Shown here piece by piece: positions 33,205 through 41,563 of a stretch of DNA of 64,000 nucleotides (its first letter is position 1; the number at the start of each line of letters is the position of its first letter). Below the pieces are notes generated by a model. It was not told the origin of the DNA, searched no databases, and saw only the letters and a list, made by a program, of their open reading frames with translations. The stretch is from Rhodocyclales bacterium (GTDB lineage: Bacteria > Pseudomonadota > Gammaproteobacteria > Burkholderiales > Rhodocyclaceae): NCBI GenBank assembly GCA_028292505.1, contig JAQGMF010000001.1:186001-250000 (forward strand), in the 5' to 3' direction. The translations under genes were made by a program, and so were the position numbers.

Positions 33205-35594
33205 GCGGTACTGCGTTGTTGTGAAAGTTTGTTCGAAAGAATCGCCGCCAGCAGTAGTGACAGGAATGCGCCCGGTCCGACGGTGGCGCCGAGCGCACTG
33301 AGCACTGATACCGACGAGGTCGCCAACAGGCCGAAGCCGACGACAGTTGCCATATTGGCCAGCACCAGCGAAACCAGCGTGCGATGCTGTTGCTCAGGCG
33401 TCACACTGGCGTCGGTCTGATCGAAGAATAGCGCGTAGTTAGAACCGACGGCGACAGTCAGCAGTAGACCGATCAGGTGCAGGATGCTGAGCATGTGGCC
33501 GCTCAGCACCAGTCCCGCCATGACCAGCAGCACGCTGCCTGCTAGCGGCAGCAGGACGCGCAGGACGCGGCGTACATCGCGTAACGCCAGTGCAATGACG
33601 GCTATGACAGCGGCAAGTCCCCAGGCGGCCAGACGGATGGCTTCGTCGAGATAACCCGCGTAAAGCGTCTCGGCCTGATCGCGCAGATCGATGATATGCA
33701 GTGCTTCCGATGTATTGCCCAATACGCTCGTGAGCGCTGTACGAATGCGTGCGATGTCGAGCCCGTGTTCGGGCGCGCTGAGCGGCACTAGCAGGGTGTA
33801 GCCGGCCGATTTTTTGGCGAGCATGGCATCGAGCGCCAGCGCGCTGGCCGTACCGTTGAGGTCTGCACGCGTCAGCGGCGCGCGCGTGCGCGCGCTCTGC
33901 ACATCGTCGACGAAGCCCTGCAGCCGTTCGGCGCGCAGCGGCATGTCGTGCAGCGCCTGCTGCAGATTGGCGCGCAGTGTCGCAGCATCCGGCAGCGCCG
34001 CCTGGCGTGCTTGCTGCGCTGCGTGACTGGGCAGCATGTGGGCCGGCGAGTCGAAGCCGACCAGGACATTGTCATCGACGAGCTTGCGTAAGGGCACTTC
34101 GAGTTTCTCGGCGGTTTGAAGTGCGCTTTGTTCGTCCGGGGCATTCAGCGCCAGCATGTAGCGCGAATCCGGCGCACCGAGTTCGGCACGCAGTTTCATG
34201 TCGAGTTGCTGGTCGGCAAGCGGCACCGGGTTCAGCGCGGAGATATCGTGGTTCCAGATGTGCTTGTGCTGCACGCAGAGGAACAGCGCGGCGGCGACGA
34301 TCAGTACCCAGGCGACGATGCGGCCACGGGCAAGCCAGCGCACAGCCGCCGCCAGCTTGGCTCCGAGCGGCTCGATGTCGCGCATGCGGACATTCTTCGG
34401 CATCAGTGGCGGCAGCACGTAGCGCGTCACCAGCACCGCCGCCAGCAGGCCGCTGATCGAATACATGCCGAGCTGTGCCAGACCGGGAAAGCCAGAGACC
34501 AGCATGGCGCCGAAACCGCACACCGAAGTGGCGACGCCGATCACCACCGTGCGCCAGAATTTGCCTTGCCAGTCTTGCTGCGCCGAGTCCTCGCCGGAAC
34601 GCGCGGATTGCACGAACAGGTAGATGGAATAGTCCACGGCTTCGCCAATTAGCGTTGCGCCGAAGCCCAGCGTCAAACCATGTACATGACCAAAGCCCAG
34701 GCTCACCGCGGCGATGCCGACCAGCGCGCCGCTGAGCACCGGCATCAGGCCCAGTACGAGCAGGCGCGGCGAGCGATACACCGCCAGCAGCAGGGCGATG
34801 ACGAAAGCCATTGATAGGCCGGCCAGCAGGCTGCCGTCGGACTTGATGGCTTCACGCGAATGCACCGAGAACACGCCAGCGCCAGTGAGCAGCACGCGCA
34901 TATTGGCCATGCCGCGCACCGCTTCGAATGCCTCATGCACGGTGGCAATCGTATCGGCCTGCGCATCGATGTCGGAACCTGCCGCGCTGGTCTGCAACAG
35001 CAGCAGCGCCCGCGAGTCATCGCGCGATATCCAGACGTCATCAGCGACGCGTGGGCCGCTGTCTTGCTTGAGGTTGTCGATGAGTTCCAGTGTCTCGCCG
35101 GTCGGGTCATGTGCGAGCAGGCTCTTGAGCATCAGGCCTGCCGTGCCGGAGAGGTTTTCCAGCGAATTGCCGATGGCGTCGTGCAAGCCTTGCGCGCTGA
35201 AATGCTGTGGCGTCACGGCCGGACTCAGCAGGTAACGATTATTGAAGTAGAAAGCGCGGTCGCGTTCCAGCGTCGCCGCTTCGCCATTCTGCACGCCGAT
35301 GAAGTGCGGCGACTGGCGCAGCTGCGCGGCGAGATCGCGCGACGCGCGATGGCGCGATGCCGCGTCGCCGCCCTCGATGCCGACGATCATCAGGCGCGCG
35401 ATCGTGCCGTCGCGCAATTGCTCGACGAGTACGCGTTGTTCGGCATCAGGGTTGCTCGGCAGGAAGGCCGACATGTCGGCCACGAAGTGGGTGCGCGCGA
35501 TCACGCCGATGCACAGCGCCAGCGCGACCAGCCAGATCAATAGTGCTGTCTTGCCGGAAAAGGCTGACAACGAGGCGCGGCGGATCGCGCTCAC
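33201..35594 (-). CDS. MMPL/RND-superfamily exporter of the pigment cluster
   Basis: This 797-residue inner-membrane transporter has two homologous halves, each with one leading helix, a large periplasmic domain and five further helices. GSLLAGLSMAFVIALLLAVYRSPRLL (about 230) and TLIGEAVDYSIYLFV (about 300) in the first half, and ISILHLIGLLLTVAVGSNYALFFDQTD (about 720) in the second, are typical of MMPL proteins, with the paired acidic residues of the proton relay. Such exporters occur in aryl-polyene clusters (ApeM position) and probably move the polyene or its lipid across the inner membrane. The stop overlaps the hydrolase start, and its own start overlaps the LolA stop. Confidence 0.9.
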   Translation of the reverse strand: MSAIRRASLSAFSGKTALLIWLVALALCIGVIARTHFVADMSAFLPSNPDAEQRVLVEQLRDGTIARLMIVGIEGGDAASRHRASRDLAAQLRQSPHFIGVQNGEAATLERDRAFYFNNRYLLSPAVTPQHFSAQGLHDAIGNSLENLSGTAGLMLKSLLAHDPTGETLELIDNLKQDSGPRVADDVWISRDDSRALLLLQTSAAGSDIDAQADTIATVHEAFEAVRGMANMRVLLTGAGVFSVHSREAIKSDGSLLAGLSMAFVIALLLAVYRSPRLLVLGLMPVLSGALVGIAAVSLGFGHVHGLTLGFGATLIGEAVDYSIYLFVQSARSGEDSAQQDWQGKFWRTVVIGVATSVCGFGAMLVSGFPGLAQLGMYSISGLLAAVLVTRYVLPPLMPKNVRMRDIEPLGAKLAAAVRWLARGRIVAWVLIVAAALFLCVQHKHIWNHDISALNPVPLADQQLDMKLRAELGAPDSRYMLALNAPDEQSALQTAEKLEVPLRKLVDDNVLVGFDSPAHMLPSHAAQQARQAALPDAATLRANLQQALHDMPLRAERLQGFVDDVQSARTRAPLTRADLNGTASALALDAMLAKKSAGYTLLVPLSAPEHGLDIARIRTALTSVLGNTSEALHIIDLRDQAETLYAGYLDEAIRLAAWGLAAVIAVIALALRDVRRVLRVLLPLAGSVLLVMAGLVLSGHMLSILHLIGLLLTVAVGSNYALFFDQTDASVTPEQQHRTLVSLVLANMATVVGFGLLATSSVSVLSALGATVGPGAFLSLLLAAILSNKLSQQRSTA

Positions 35595-36172
35595 GGCGCA
35601 ACGACCTTGCTGATGGTCATGATGGAATGATCGCCATCGCGCTGCTCGATGTCGATCTGGCGTACTTCACCGCGCACGCCGTCGATGCGGATTTTCGCGA
35701 CAATGGCATTGGCATTGAGTGGCGTGAGCACCAGGCTCCAGCGCGCAGGCGCACCGTCGAGCTGCACCTTCCACACGCGCTCCAGCGCACGCTGGTCGCC
35801 GACCAGGGTGGCACGGATGCTTTCGACGAAGGCGGCGATGTCCGGGTGCTCCTGCAATGACATCTTCATCGAACGCTTGCCACGCTCCAGCGTCAGCTCG
35901 TCGCCCTTGAGGATCAACGCCTCGGGGCGTGGCTTGAGTGTGCGCTTCTCCAACTCGTCGGGTGCCGTGAAGCTGAGCTCGCCGGAAGATTCGACCGGCT
36001 TGTCGAGCATGCCGATGAATTTCTGCTCGACGAAGGTGGCGTGACCTGCCGGTGTTTCGGCCAGCAGCTTCATCAGATCCGGCAACTGCCAGTCGGCCGC
36101 GGCGGCACAGGAAAAGAAGCTAGCAGCAAGGCACGGCGCAAGGGCGTGGAGAAAACGTCGTATCGAGTTCAT
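35591..36172 (-). CDS. LolA-like outer-membrane lipoprotein carrier of the pigment cluster
   Basis: This 193-residue periplasmic protein has a signal peptide ending near SCAAAADW, then the LolA-like core: GHATFVEQKFIGMLDKPVESSGELSF (about residue 45), RPEALILKGDELTLERGKRSM, and the terminal sheet strand VRGEVRQIDIEQRDGDHS. LolA relatives in aryl-polyene clusters (ApeL) probably escort the polyene lipid across the periplasm. Start and stop overlap the neighbours in ATGA-type junctions. It is distinct from the housekeeping LolA by sequence, and no lolB is nearby. Confidence 0.85.
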   Translation of the reverse strand: MNSIRRFLHALAPCLAASFFSCAAAADWQLPDLMKLLAETPAGHATFVEQKFIGMLDKPVESSGELSFTAPDELEKRTLKPRPEALILKGDELTLERGKRSMKMSLQEHPDIAAFVESIRATLVGDQRALERVWKVQLDGAPARWSLVLTPLNANAIVAKIRIDGVRGEVRQIDIEQRDGDHSIMTISKVVAP

Positions 36173-37158
36173 GATGAAAGCGTGCTGTCGGGTTGTTTGC
36201 TTTGCTTCGTGTTGACTGGCGTCGCGGCGTCGGCGTTCCAGAACTCGAAGAAATTGAACCAGTTGTAAGGTGCTTCGCGGCAGAAGCGCGTCAGCATATT
36301 GGCATAGTTGCGACGCGCTTCCTCCATGACGGCTTCTTTTTCTTCCGGCAGGTAATCGCGAAAATTCGCCAAGGGTTCGAAGTACACGTCGTAGCGATTG
36401 CCGCCACGATACAGGCTGACCATGAAGAACACCGGCACTCGCAGCAAGGCGGCCATGCGGAAAGCGCTGATCGGCAACGGCGCCGGCGTGCCGAGCACAG
36501 GCATCGGACGCATTTCGCTCTTGCCGAAACTGCGGTCCGCCAGAATGCCGACGATCTGACGACCGGCCAGACGCTCCTGCACCTGCAGCATCGAATCGAT
36601 GCGCCCCAGCGGCAGGATTTCGCGCGCCGCGGCCGGATTGATGTCGGCCAGCATGCTCGATATCAGGCGCGCATTCTCTTCGTACATGGCCATCGTGATG
36701 GTGCGCTCGGTGAGCGTACGCGCAGCGGCGCGCAACGCGTCGAAGCTGCCCATGTGCGCACCGAACAGCAGTAATCCACCGTGCATATCGTTCATCTGAT
36801 GCATGGCGTCTTCACCGTGCATGCGGATATCGAACAGGTCCGCCTGTTTGTTGAGGATGAACACGCGATCGTGAATCGTGATGGAGAAGCACAGGAAGTG
36901 CCGGAACACCTGCCACAGATTGGCACGATGGCCGAATATGCGACTCAGATAATCACGCGAAGCGCGGCGCGCATCGTGCGCGGCCATGACGAAATAAGCG
37001 GCAATCAGCCACAGGATGGGGCGCGTCAGGCGCCGTCCCAGCGTGAGCGAGAGGCGGATCATCAATTGAATCGCCCATCGCGAGCCGCGTTCGCGCCGCG
37101 TCGTCCAGTGCGTGCCGTCGGCCTTTAGGGTGTCGCGCGGTTCTTCGGGCGCGCTCAT
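36169..37158 (-). CDS. LpxL/HtrB-like acyltransferase of the pigment cluster
   Basis: This 329-residue inner-membrane protein of the lipid A lauroyl-acyltransferase family has an N-terminal helix (LILWLIAAYFVMAAH-like region about residue 48) and the catalytic HX4D motif in FGAHMGSFDALR (about residue 133). RIDSMLQVQERLAGRQIVGILADR and the late NWFNFFEFW (about 303) fit the family. In aryl-polyene clusters it may attach the polyene to a lipid head or sugar. It is one of two unrelated acyltransferases in the cluster; the other (27413-28213) is PlsC-like. It overlaps neighbours at both ends. Confidence 0.87.
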   Translation of the reverse strand: MSAPEEPRDTLKADGTHWTTRRERGSRWAIQLMIRLSLTLGRRLTRPILWLIAAYFVMAAHDARRASRDYLSRIFGHRANLWQVFRHFLCFSITIHDRVFILNKQADLFDIRMHGEDAMHQMNDMHGGLLLFGAHMGSFDALRAAARTLTERTITMAMYEENARLISSMLADINPAAAREILPLGRIDSMLQVQERLAGRQIVGILADRSFGKSEMRPMPVLGTPAPLPISAFRMAALLRVPVFFMVSLYRGGNRYDVYFEPLANFRDYLPEEKEAVMEEARRNYANMLTRFCREAPYNWFNFFEFWNADAATPVNTKQSKQPDSTLSS

Positions 37159-37487
37159 GTCGGCTGTTCGCCCAGCGTGAAACGGCCGGTGGCCAGTTTG
37201 CGATGTGCGCTATCGCCTGCGGCTTGGGTGTTGTCGCCTATGGCTTCGATCTCGAAGCGCACAGCGTTGCCGTTGGTCTCGTACAGCAGCGCGAGGGCTT
37301 CACCCGGCGTCGCGGGGCTGAGAAACTTGGCTTGCGCGATGGCCGCGACGTGACGGCCGCTGGCCTGCTCGACAGCGCGCACGGCCAGATCGATCAGCAG
37401 CGCGCCAGGCACGATGGGGCTTCCCGGGAAATGCCCGGCGAAGGCAGGATGATTCGTAGCGACGAAAAGCGCGACGCGTTCAGTCAT
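37155..37487 (-). CDS. FabZ-like 3-hydroxyacyl-ACP dehydratase (ApeI type)
   Basis: This 110-residue hotdog-fold dehydratase has the FabZ core HPAFAGHFPGSPIVPGALLID (about residue 13), carrying the catalytic His in GHFPG, and continues with a shortened hotdog domain. Members in aryl-polyene clusters are short like this one. With the second dehydratase (29758-30213) it should introduce the conjugated double bonds; two dehydratases are typical. It overlaps the ligase stop by 8 bases and the acyltransferase start by four. Confidence 0.9.
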   Translation of the reverse strand: MTERVALFVATNHPAFAGHFPGSPIVPGALLIDLAVRAVEQASGRHVAAIAQAKFLSPATPGEALALLYETNGNAVRFEIEAIGDNTQAAGDSAHRKLATGRFTLGEQPT

Positions 37488-38829
37488 GCGTGGTGCTCTT
37501 GGCGGACAGGGCCTGCAGCGCGGCGCGCGGCAGCTTGCCAGTGTTGTTGCGTGGCAGCTCGGCGACGAAACTCAGCGGACGTGGCATGAAGACAGGATCG
37601 ATATGTTGGCGCAATGCGTCCAGGATATCGTTCGGCTTCAGGCCCGGTGCGACGACATAGGCGGACAGTCGCGCAGCGGCACCCGGCATTTCATCGTCGG
37701 GCTGCACGAAGACGCCATCGACGACGCCATCGATGCCGTTGAGTATGCCGTTCAGGTAAGCCAGCGAAGTGCGCTTGCCGGCGATATTGATCATGTCGCC
37801 GAGGCGGCCGTGCAGGATGAAGCGCGCGCGGCCATCGTCGTCGGATGCGCAATGTTCGATGATATCTCCGAGCGCAATCGCCTCTTCGATATGGCCGCCG
37901 GACGCCCAGGTGCGGTCATCGCGATCCGTAAGATGAATGCCCTTGAAACATAGCCACTCATTTGTCATGACCGTGCGGCGCGTGGCGATCTGACCTGTCT
38001 CCGTCGAGCCATAGATTTCGGCAAGCACGGTGTGCATGGCGTTTTCGGCCTGCGCGGCCAATTGCTGCGACAGCGGTGCAGTGGCGCAGATGATCAGGTC
38101 GACTGGCGGCAACGCGACGCCCGATTCGAGCAAGGTGCGCAAATGGTAAGGTGCCGTGATGAAGGCTCGTGGGCGCGGCATGACGGCGAGCGACGCGGCG
38201 ATGTCGGCCGGAAAGAACGGGCGCTCGGGCAGCAGTATGCCGCCGCCCAACAAGGGCAGCAGCACGCTGGATTCAAAACCGAACATATGCTGAGCGGGTA
38301 CCGTGCCGAGTACGCTGCAAGGGCCCTGCGTCCACGCCCATTGTGCTTGCGCTGCGGCGAGGATGTTGGCAATCAGTTTGCCCCAGCGCTTGTCGTGCGG
38401 CTGCGGAATGCCGGTCGAGCCCGACGTGTAGAGCCTTGCAACCACGCGCTCGGCGGGGATCTGCGGCATTTCGAGCGGCGCCGCGCCGTGGCCTGTGCGC
38501 GTCACCCGTAGTTCGGGCAGGCCACCCGCGTTGCAACCCGCTTCCGAAAGTGCCAGCAAGTTCGGAAACTCACCGCGCAGTTGTGCGTACATTTCGGCCG
38601 ACACGGCATTGGGCAGCAGGGTGATGGTGTTCCTGAGTGCCGCAGCGAAAAATCCGAGCGCGAAAAGATAGCGGTCGGTGCACAGGTTGATGACGTGTAC
38701 ATTTTCCGGCAATTGCGTGGCCAGCGCTTTTACGTCGCGAACGAACGCCGCCAGCGTGACGGTTTGCCCGGCATGCAGGGCGACCTGCCCATGCCAGTCG
38801 TTGCGCGGCAGCAAGGGAAGCGTGATCAT
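37480..38829 (-). CDS. AMP-dependent aryl/acyl-ACP ligase (ApeH type)
   Basis: This 449-residue ANL-superfamily adenylate-forming enzyme activates an aryl or acyl acid with ATP and loads it onto an ACP or CoA. It has the P-loop-like YTSGSTGIPQPHDK (about residue 144), YGSTETGQIATR (about 278), the Asp/Arg hinge region FILHGRLGDMINIAGKR (about 345), and the catalytic Lys in NNTGKLPRAAL (about 437). It is shorter than 4-coumarate ligases at the N-terminus, as are ApeH-type enzymes. It should load the hydroxybenzoate made by the chorismatase. The ATG at 38829 is chosen; the frame open to 38952 adds unconserved residues. Confidence 0.88.
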   Translation of the reverse strand: MITLPLLPRNDWHGQVALHAGQTVTLAAFVRDVKALATQLPENVHVINLCTDRYLFALGFFAAALRNTITLLPNAVSAEMYAQLRGEFPNLLALSEAGCNAGGLPELRVTRTGHGAAPLEMPQIPAERVVARLYTSGSTGIPQPHDKRWGKLIANILAAAQAQWAWTQGPCSVLGTVPAQHMFGFESSVLLPLLGGGILLPERPFFPADIAASLAVMPRPRAFITAPYHLRTLLESGVALPPVDLIICATAPLSQQLAAQAENAMHTVLAEIYGSTETGQIATRRTVMTNEWLCFKGIHLTDRDDRTWASGGHIEEAIALGDIIEHCASDDDGRARFILHGRLGDMINIAGKRTSLAYLNGILNGIDGVVDGVFVQPDDEMPGAAARLSAYVVAPGLKPNDILDALRQHIDPVFMPRPLSFVAELPRNNTGKLPRAALQALSAKSTTHD

Positions 38830-38842
38830 GACAAAAGCATTC

Positions 38843-39511
38843 TCATTGTCGATCCCCTGACAGTTCAGCGCCAGTGGTTCCTTGCTGACTGAAGGCCGCC
38901 ACCGAACGGATCGTCTCGGCGATGCCCGAGCGCTCGGCCTTCGGCACGACACACAGGCGCACCAGATATTCGACGACGAACATGGCGCCGACCAGGGGCA
39001 GGTTCAACACGTTTGCGAACCACGACCAGGCCGTCACATGCCCGCTCAGGAAAAGTGCTGCGCTCAACAGCACGCAGCCGGCGAAAAAACCGGCCCAGGC
39101 GTAGGTGACGCTGCGCGTGTAGCGCTCGACGCGCGGCGTCATCTTGCTGCGTGCGAGCCGGGCCAGGCGTGTGCACAAGGCTTCCGCTCCGGGTCGCAGC
39201 GACACGGCGAAGATGCTTGCGGCAAACAGGTTGCACGACAGGTCTTGCAGAAAATAAACCCACACGATCTTGTCGATGAGTGTCTGGGTGAATGCATGCA
39301 GCAATACGAAGACACCGAGCACGGCAGTCAGGGTCGGCCAGCGCGCGCGGCTGTGCCATGTATAGGTGACGAGCATCGCGGCGAGCGGCACGAAACCGCT
39401 GATGACCACCAATGTGTTGGGGTGCGGAGCGGTCGCCGCCTCATGCGCCATCCACAGATAGGCAATACCGAATGCGCTGAACAGCGCGATGCGCAAAGCC
39501 GTGCGCGCCAT
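38843..39511 (-). CDS. COG4648 membrane protein of the pigment cluster (ApeG type)
   Basis: This 222-residue inner-membrane protein has six or so hydrophobic helices. The second half contains YAWAGFFAGCVLLSAALFLSG and SWFANVLNLPLVGAMFVVEYLVR, characteristic of the COG4648 proteins found in aryl-polyene clusters. HAFTQTLIDKIVWVYFLQDLSCN (about residue 92) is also typical. The function is unknown; a role in anchoring the synthase or in export is often suggested. It lies between the ACP and the ligase gene, 11 bases from the first and 13 from the second. Confidence 0.85.
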   Translation of the reverse strand: MARTALRIALFSAFGIAYLWMAHEAATAPHPNTLVVISGFVPLAAMLVTYTWHSRARWPTLTAVLGVFVLLHAFTQTLIDKIVWVYFLQDLSCNLFAASIFAVSLRPGAEALCTRLARLARSKMTPRVERYTRSVTYAWAGFFAGCVLLSAALFLSGHVTAWSWFANVLNLPLVGAMFVVEYLVRLCVVPKAERSGIAETIRSVAAFSQQGTTGAELSGDRQ

Positions 39512-39522
39512 CTGGATAACGC

Positions 39523-39801
39523 TTACTTGCTGCGATGCTGGGCGATGTGGGCCGCCAGCGTACGCAGCGAGGTGAAGATGTGCGTGTTGTCCTGATTGTC
39601 GGCACGCAGCTGCACGCCGTAGCGCTTGGAGACAACCAGCGAGACTTCGAGAACGTCGATCGAGTCCAGTCCCAACCCCTCGCCGAACAGCGGCGCTTCG
39701 GGGGCAATGCTTTCGGCCGGTGTTTCGAGATTGAGGGCTTCAACAATGAGCTGCGCGACTTCCCGCTCGAATGCGATCGAATCTGTTTGGTCTGTGGACA
39801 T
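39523..39801 (-). CDS. Acyl carrier protein, first gene of the minus-strand pigment unit
   Basis: This 92-residue acyl carrier protein has the phosphopantetheine Ser in GLGLDSIDVLEVSL (about residue 46) and the longer C-terminal region normal for aryl-polyene ACPs (HIFTSLRTLAAHIAQH). It heads the ten-gene minus-strand operon and should accept the aryl starter from the ligase. It differs clearly from the plus-strand ACP (24697-24942), so the two probably have separate roles in priming and elongation. Confidence 0.92.
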   Translation of the reverse strand: MSTDQTDSIAFEREVAQLIVEALNLETPAESIAPEAPLFGEGLGLDSIDVLEVSLVVSKRYGVQLRADNQDNTHIFTSLRTLAAHIAQHRSK

Positions 39802-39864
39802 TTTTTATGAACCTGTCATGGCAGTGCCGGAAATCCAGCGCATCCAGCGTGCATGGTGGTGAGG

Positions 39865-39888
39865 CCTGATCTGATACCTGATCTGATA
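39865..39888. repeat. 12-bp tandem duplication upstream of the minus-strand pigment unit
   Basis: CCTGATCTGATA occurs twice in direct succession (39865-39876 and 39877-39888). It lies in the 108-base gap between the PAP2 gene stop and the ACP start, just downstream of the candidate promoter TATAAT on the minus strand. It could be a regulator-binding repeat or a slipped duplication. Confidence 0.7.
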
Positions 39889-39903
39889 CGTTATACGCGT
39901 CGG

Positions 39904-39909
39904 ATTATA
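39904..39909 (-). promoter_or_regulatory. Candidate -10 box of the minus-strand pigment operon
   Basis: TATAAT on the minus strand (39909-39904) lies about 100 bases before the ACP start codon, directly after the PAP2 gene stop. A convincing -35 is not present at 16-18 bases. If real, transcription would start near the 12-bp tandem repeat 39865-39888, so the repeat would lie in the leader. Confidence 0.35.
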
Positions 39910-40611
39910 TCAGGCAGGCGGCCCCAGCTGTCTCTTCAGCGGGAAGGCTGCCATCGTGACCAGCACCGCCAGCGCGGCGCCGGCCAGTGCATCCAGCGCA
40001 ACATGCTGTTTTGTGGCGAGGGTGGAATAGACGATGCCGAAACACCACAATGCGCTGAGCACACGCAGCGCGGCGCTGGACCGCATGGCGCGCAGCAGAC
40101 GGTCGAGCCAGATAGCGGAAAACACCGCCGAGGCAACGTGCAGCGAGGGGCAGGCGTTGCCGGCGGCATCGATATGCTGCAGGAAGGCGAAAGCGGGATA
40201 GCGCACCCAGTCGATGTCGGGACGGGCGATGGCAGTCGGCCACAGGTAGAAACAGGCCAGGCCGATCAGGCATAGCACGCAGGCGGCGAAACCATAGCCG
40301 ATCAGGCTTTTATGCGAACCGAATAATAGGGCGGGCAGCCCCACGTAGACCCATAACGAGACATACAGCAGCAGCGTCTCGGGCTGGAACGGAATGACGC
40401 GGTCCAGCGCAGTGAGGGGCATACGCGTGACGGCATACATGGGATGCTTGAGCAGCCACAGGTAGATGATGAAGAAGATGGTCAGGAACACCGACAGACC
40501 CAGCGTTTTCAGCAGGGGGGCGACTTTCAGACGCGGCCACACTTCGCGCTGCCACAGGTTTTGGGGTGGCGCAACACTGGCGGGTAGGGCGAGGGCGTCT
40601 TCGGGGTTCAA
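39910..40611 (-). CDS. PAP2-family membrane phosphatase
   Basis: This 233-residue membrane protein of the PAP2/inositolphosphotransferase-like family has about six helices. The phosphatase motifs are CPSLHVASAV (Ser and His, about residue 155) and STLATKQHVALDALAG (His and Asp, about 197). Substrates in the family include undecaprenyl diphosphate, phosphatidate and related lipid phosphates. The start is a TTG at 40611 because no in-frame ATG precedes the conserved part except one inside it. It lies upstream of the pigment operon on the same strand; a link is possible but there is no overlap. Confidence 0.78.
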   Translation of the reverse strand: MNPEDALALPASVAPPQNLWQREVWPRLKVAPLLKTLGLSVFLTIFFIIYLWLLKHPMYAVTRMPLTALDRVIPFQPETLLLYVSLWVYVGLPALLFGSHKSLIGYGFAACVLCLIGLACFYLWPTAIARPDIDWVRYPAFAFLQHIDAAGNACPSLHVASAVFSAIWLDRLLRAMRSSAALRVLSALWCFGIVYSTLATKQHVALDALAGAALAVLVTMAAFPLKRQLGPPA

Positions 40612-40759
40612 GGCTCGTTCGGTGTGGCGACATCGGGAGTGGCGATTATGCCTCGCCGGACAATTTCTTTGCCAATGCTGATGTTGTGAGCGTCTCTTGT
40701 CGCGCCAGCTTCGTTAGAATTGGGTAGAAATTTCAAACTCGCCTTTGGCAGACGACACG

Positions 40760-41341
40760 ATGACGCACGAAATGCAGCACGACCACGCAAGCTTGCTCGA
40801 TGAAGTCCGAAAGGTTCGTGCCGAAGCCGACTGCCTGGTCAGCCCAGCGCAGATCGAAGAGGCGCTCGACAATATGGCGGCGGCCATCACGGAGCGTCTT
40901 GCCAACGCCGATCCGCTGATCTACACGATCATGAACGGCGGGCTGGTGCTGGCGGGGAAAATCCTGCCACGCCTGGATTTTCCACTTGAAGTGGCCTACT
41001 TGCACGCCACCCGCTATGGCCACGCCATGAACGGCACGCTGCTCGACTGGCGCGTGCGACCGACGCAGGATTTGCGCGGCAGGAACGTGCTGGTGCTCGA
41101 TGACATTCTCGATGAGGGCTACACCTTGCTGGCCGTCATGGAACATCTGCGCAAGGAAGGGGCAGCCGAAGTGCTCTGCGCCGTGTTAGTGGACAAGCAG
41201 CATGATCGCAAGGCGCAACCCGGTATGCGTCCGGACTTTTGTGGGCTGGCGCTGCCGGACCGCTTTCTGTTCGGTTGCGGCATGGATTACAAGGGATACT
41301 GGCGCAACGCGGCTGGCATCTATGCTTTGAAGGACAGCTAG
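40760..41341 (+). CDS. Hypoxanthine-guanine phosphoribosyltransferase family protein
   Basis: This 193-residue purine salvage enzyme transfers the phosphoribosyl group of PRPP to hypoxanthine or guanine. The PRPP-binding motif is NVLVLDDILDEGYTL (about residue 116), and IYTIMNGGLVLAGKIL and HATRYG are typical of the type I fold. The lysine of the base-binding region is in LVDKQHDRKA. ATG 40760 is used; a TTG at 40745 is a weaker alternative. The last bases overlap the convergent 59-residue gene by four. Confidence 0.9.
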   Translation: MTHEMQHDHASLLDEVRKVRAEADCLVSPAQIEEALDNMAAAITERLANADPLIYTIMNGGLVLAGKILPRLDFPLEVAYLHATRYGHAMNGTLLDWRVRPTQDLRGRNVLVLDDILDEGYTLLAVMEHLRKEGAAEVLCAVLVDKQHDRKAQPGMRPDFCGLALPDRFLFGCGMDYKGYWRNAAGIYALKDS

Positions 41342-41517
41342 TCCTTGAGCAGATGTTCGGTCTGCCAAGCTTCGAGATCAGCCTCGTATTGCTTTCGCAT
41401 GGCGTAGTAAATCGTCCACACGCAGGCATCGCCGCATTCGTTGTTGCAGCAGTCGAGCGGATCGGGCTCGCGCGGCGGCATGGGCGGTTGGGTAAGAGAT
41501 GGCTCTGGCATCGACAT
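41338..41517 (-). CDS. Oxidoreductase-like small protein (PF09791 type), 59 residues
   Basis: This short gene encodes MSMPEPSLTQPPMPPREPDP followed by LDCCNNECGDACVWTIYYAM, with CC and C-x3-C-x3-C cysteines, and a charged C-terminal helix. REPDPLDCCNNECGDACVW is the signature of the oxidoreductase-like family found in bacteria and eukaryotes, whose function is unclear. The ATG at 41517 starts the reading; the stop overlaps the stop region of the phosphoribosyltransferase gene by four bases. The protein is too short for a standard length cutoff and would be missed by many gene finders. Confidence 0.78.
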   Translation of the reverse strand: MSMPEPSLTQPPMPPREPDPLDCCNNECGDACVWTIYYAMRKQYEADLEAWQTEHLLKD

Positions 41518-41563
41518 ATTCTACAAGCAGTGCCTGGCACTGAAATCGGGGAGTAAACAAAGC

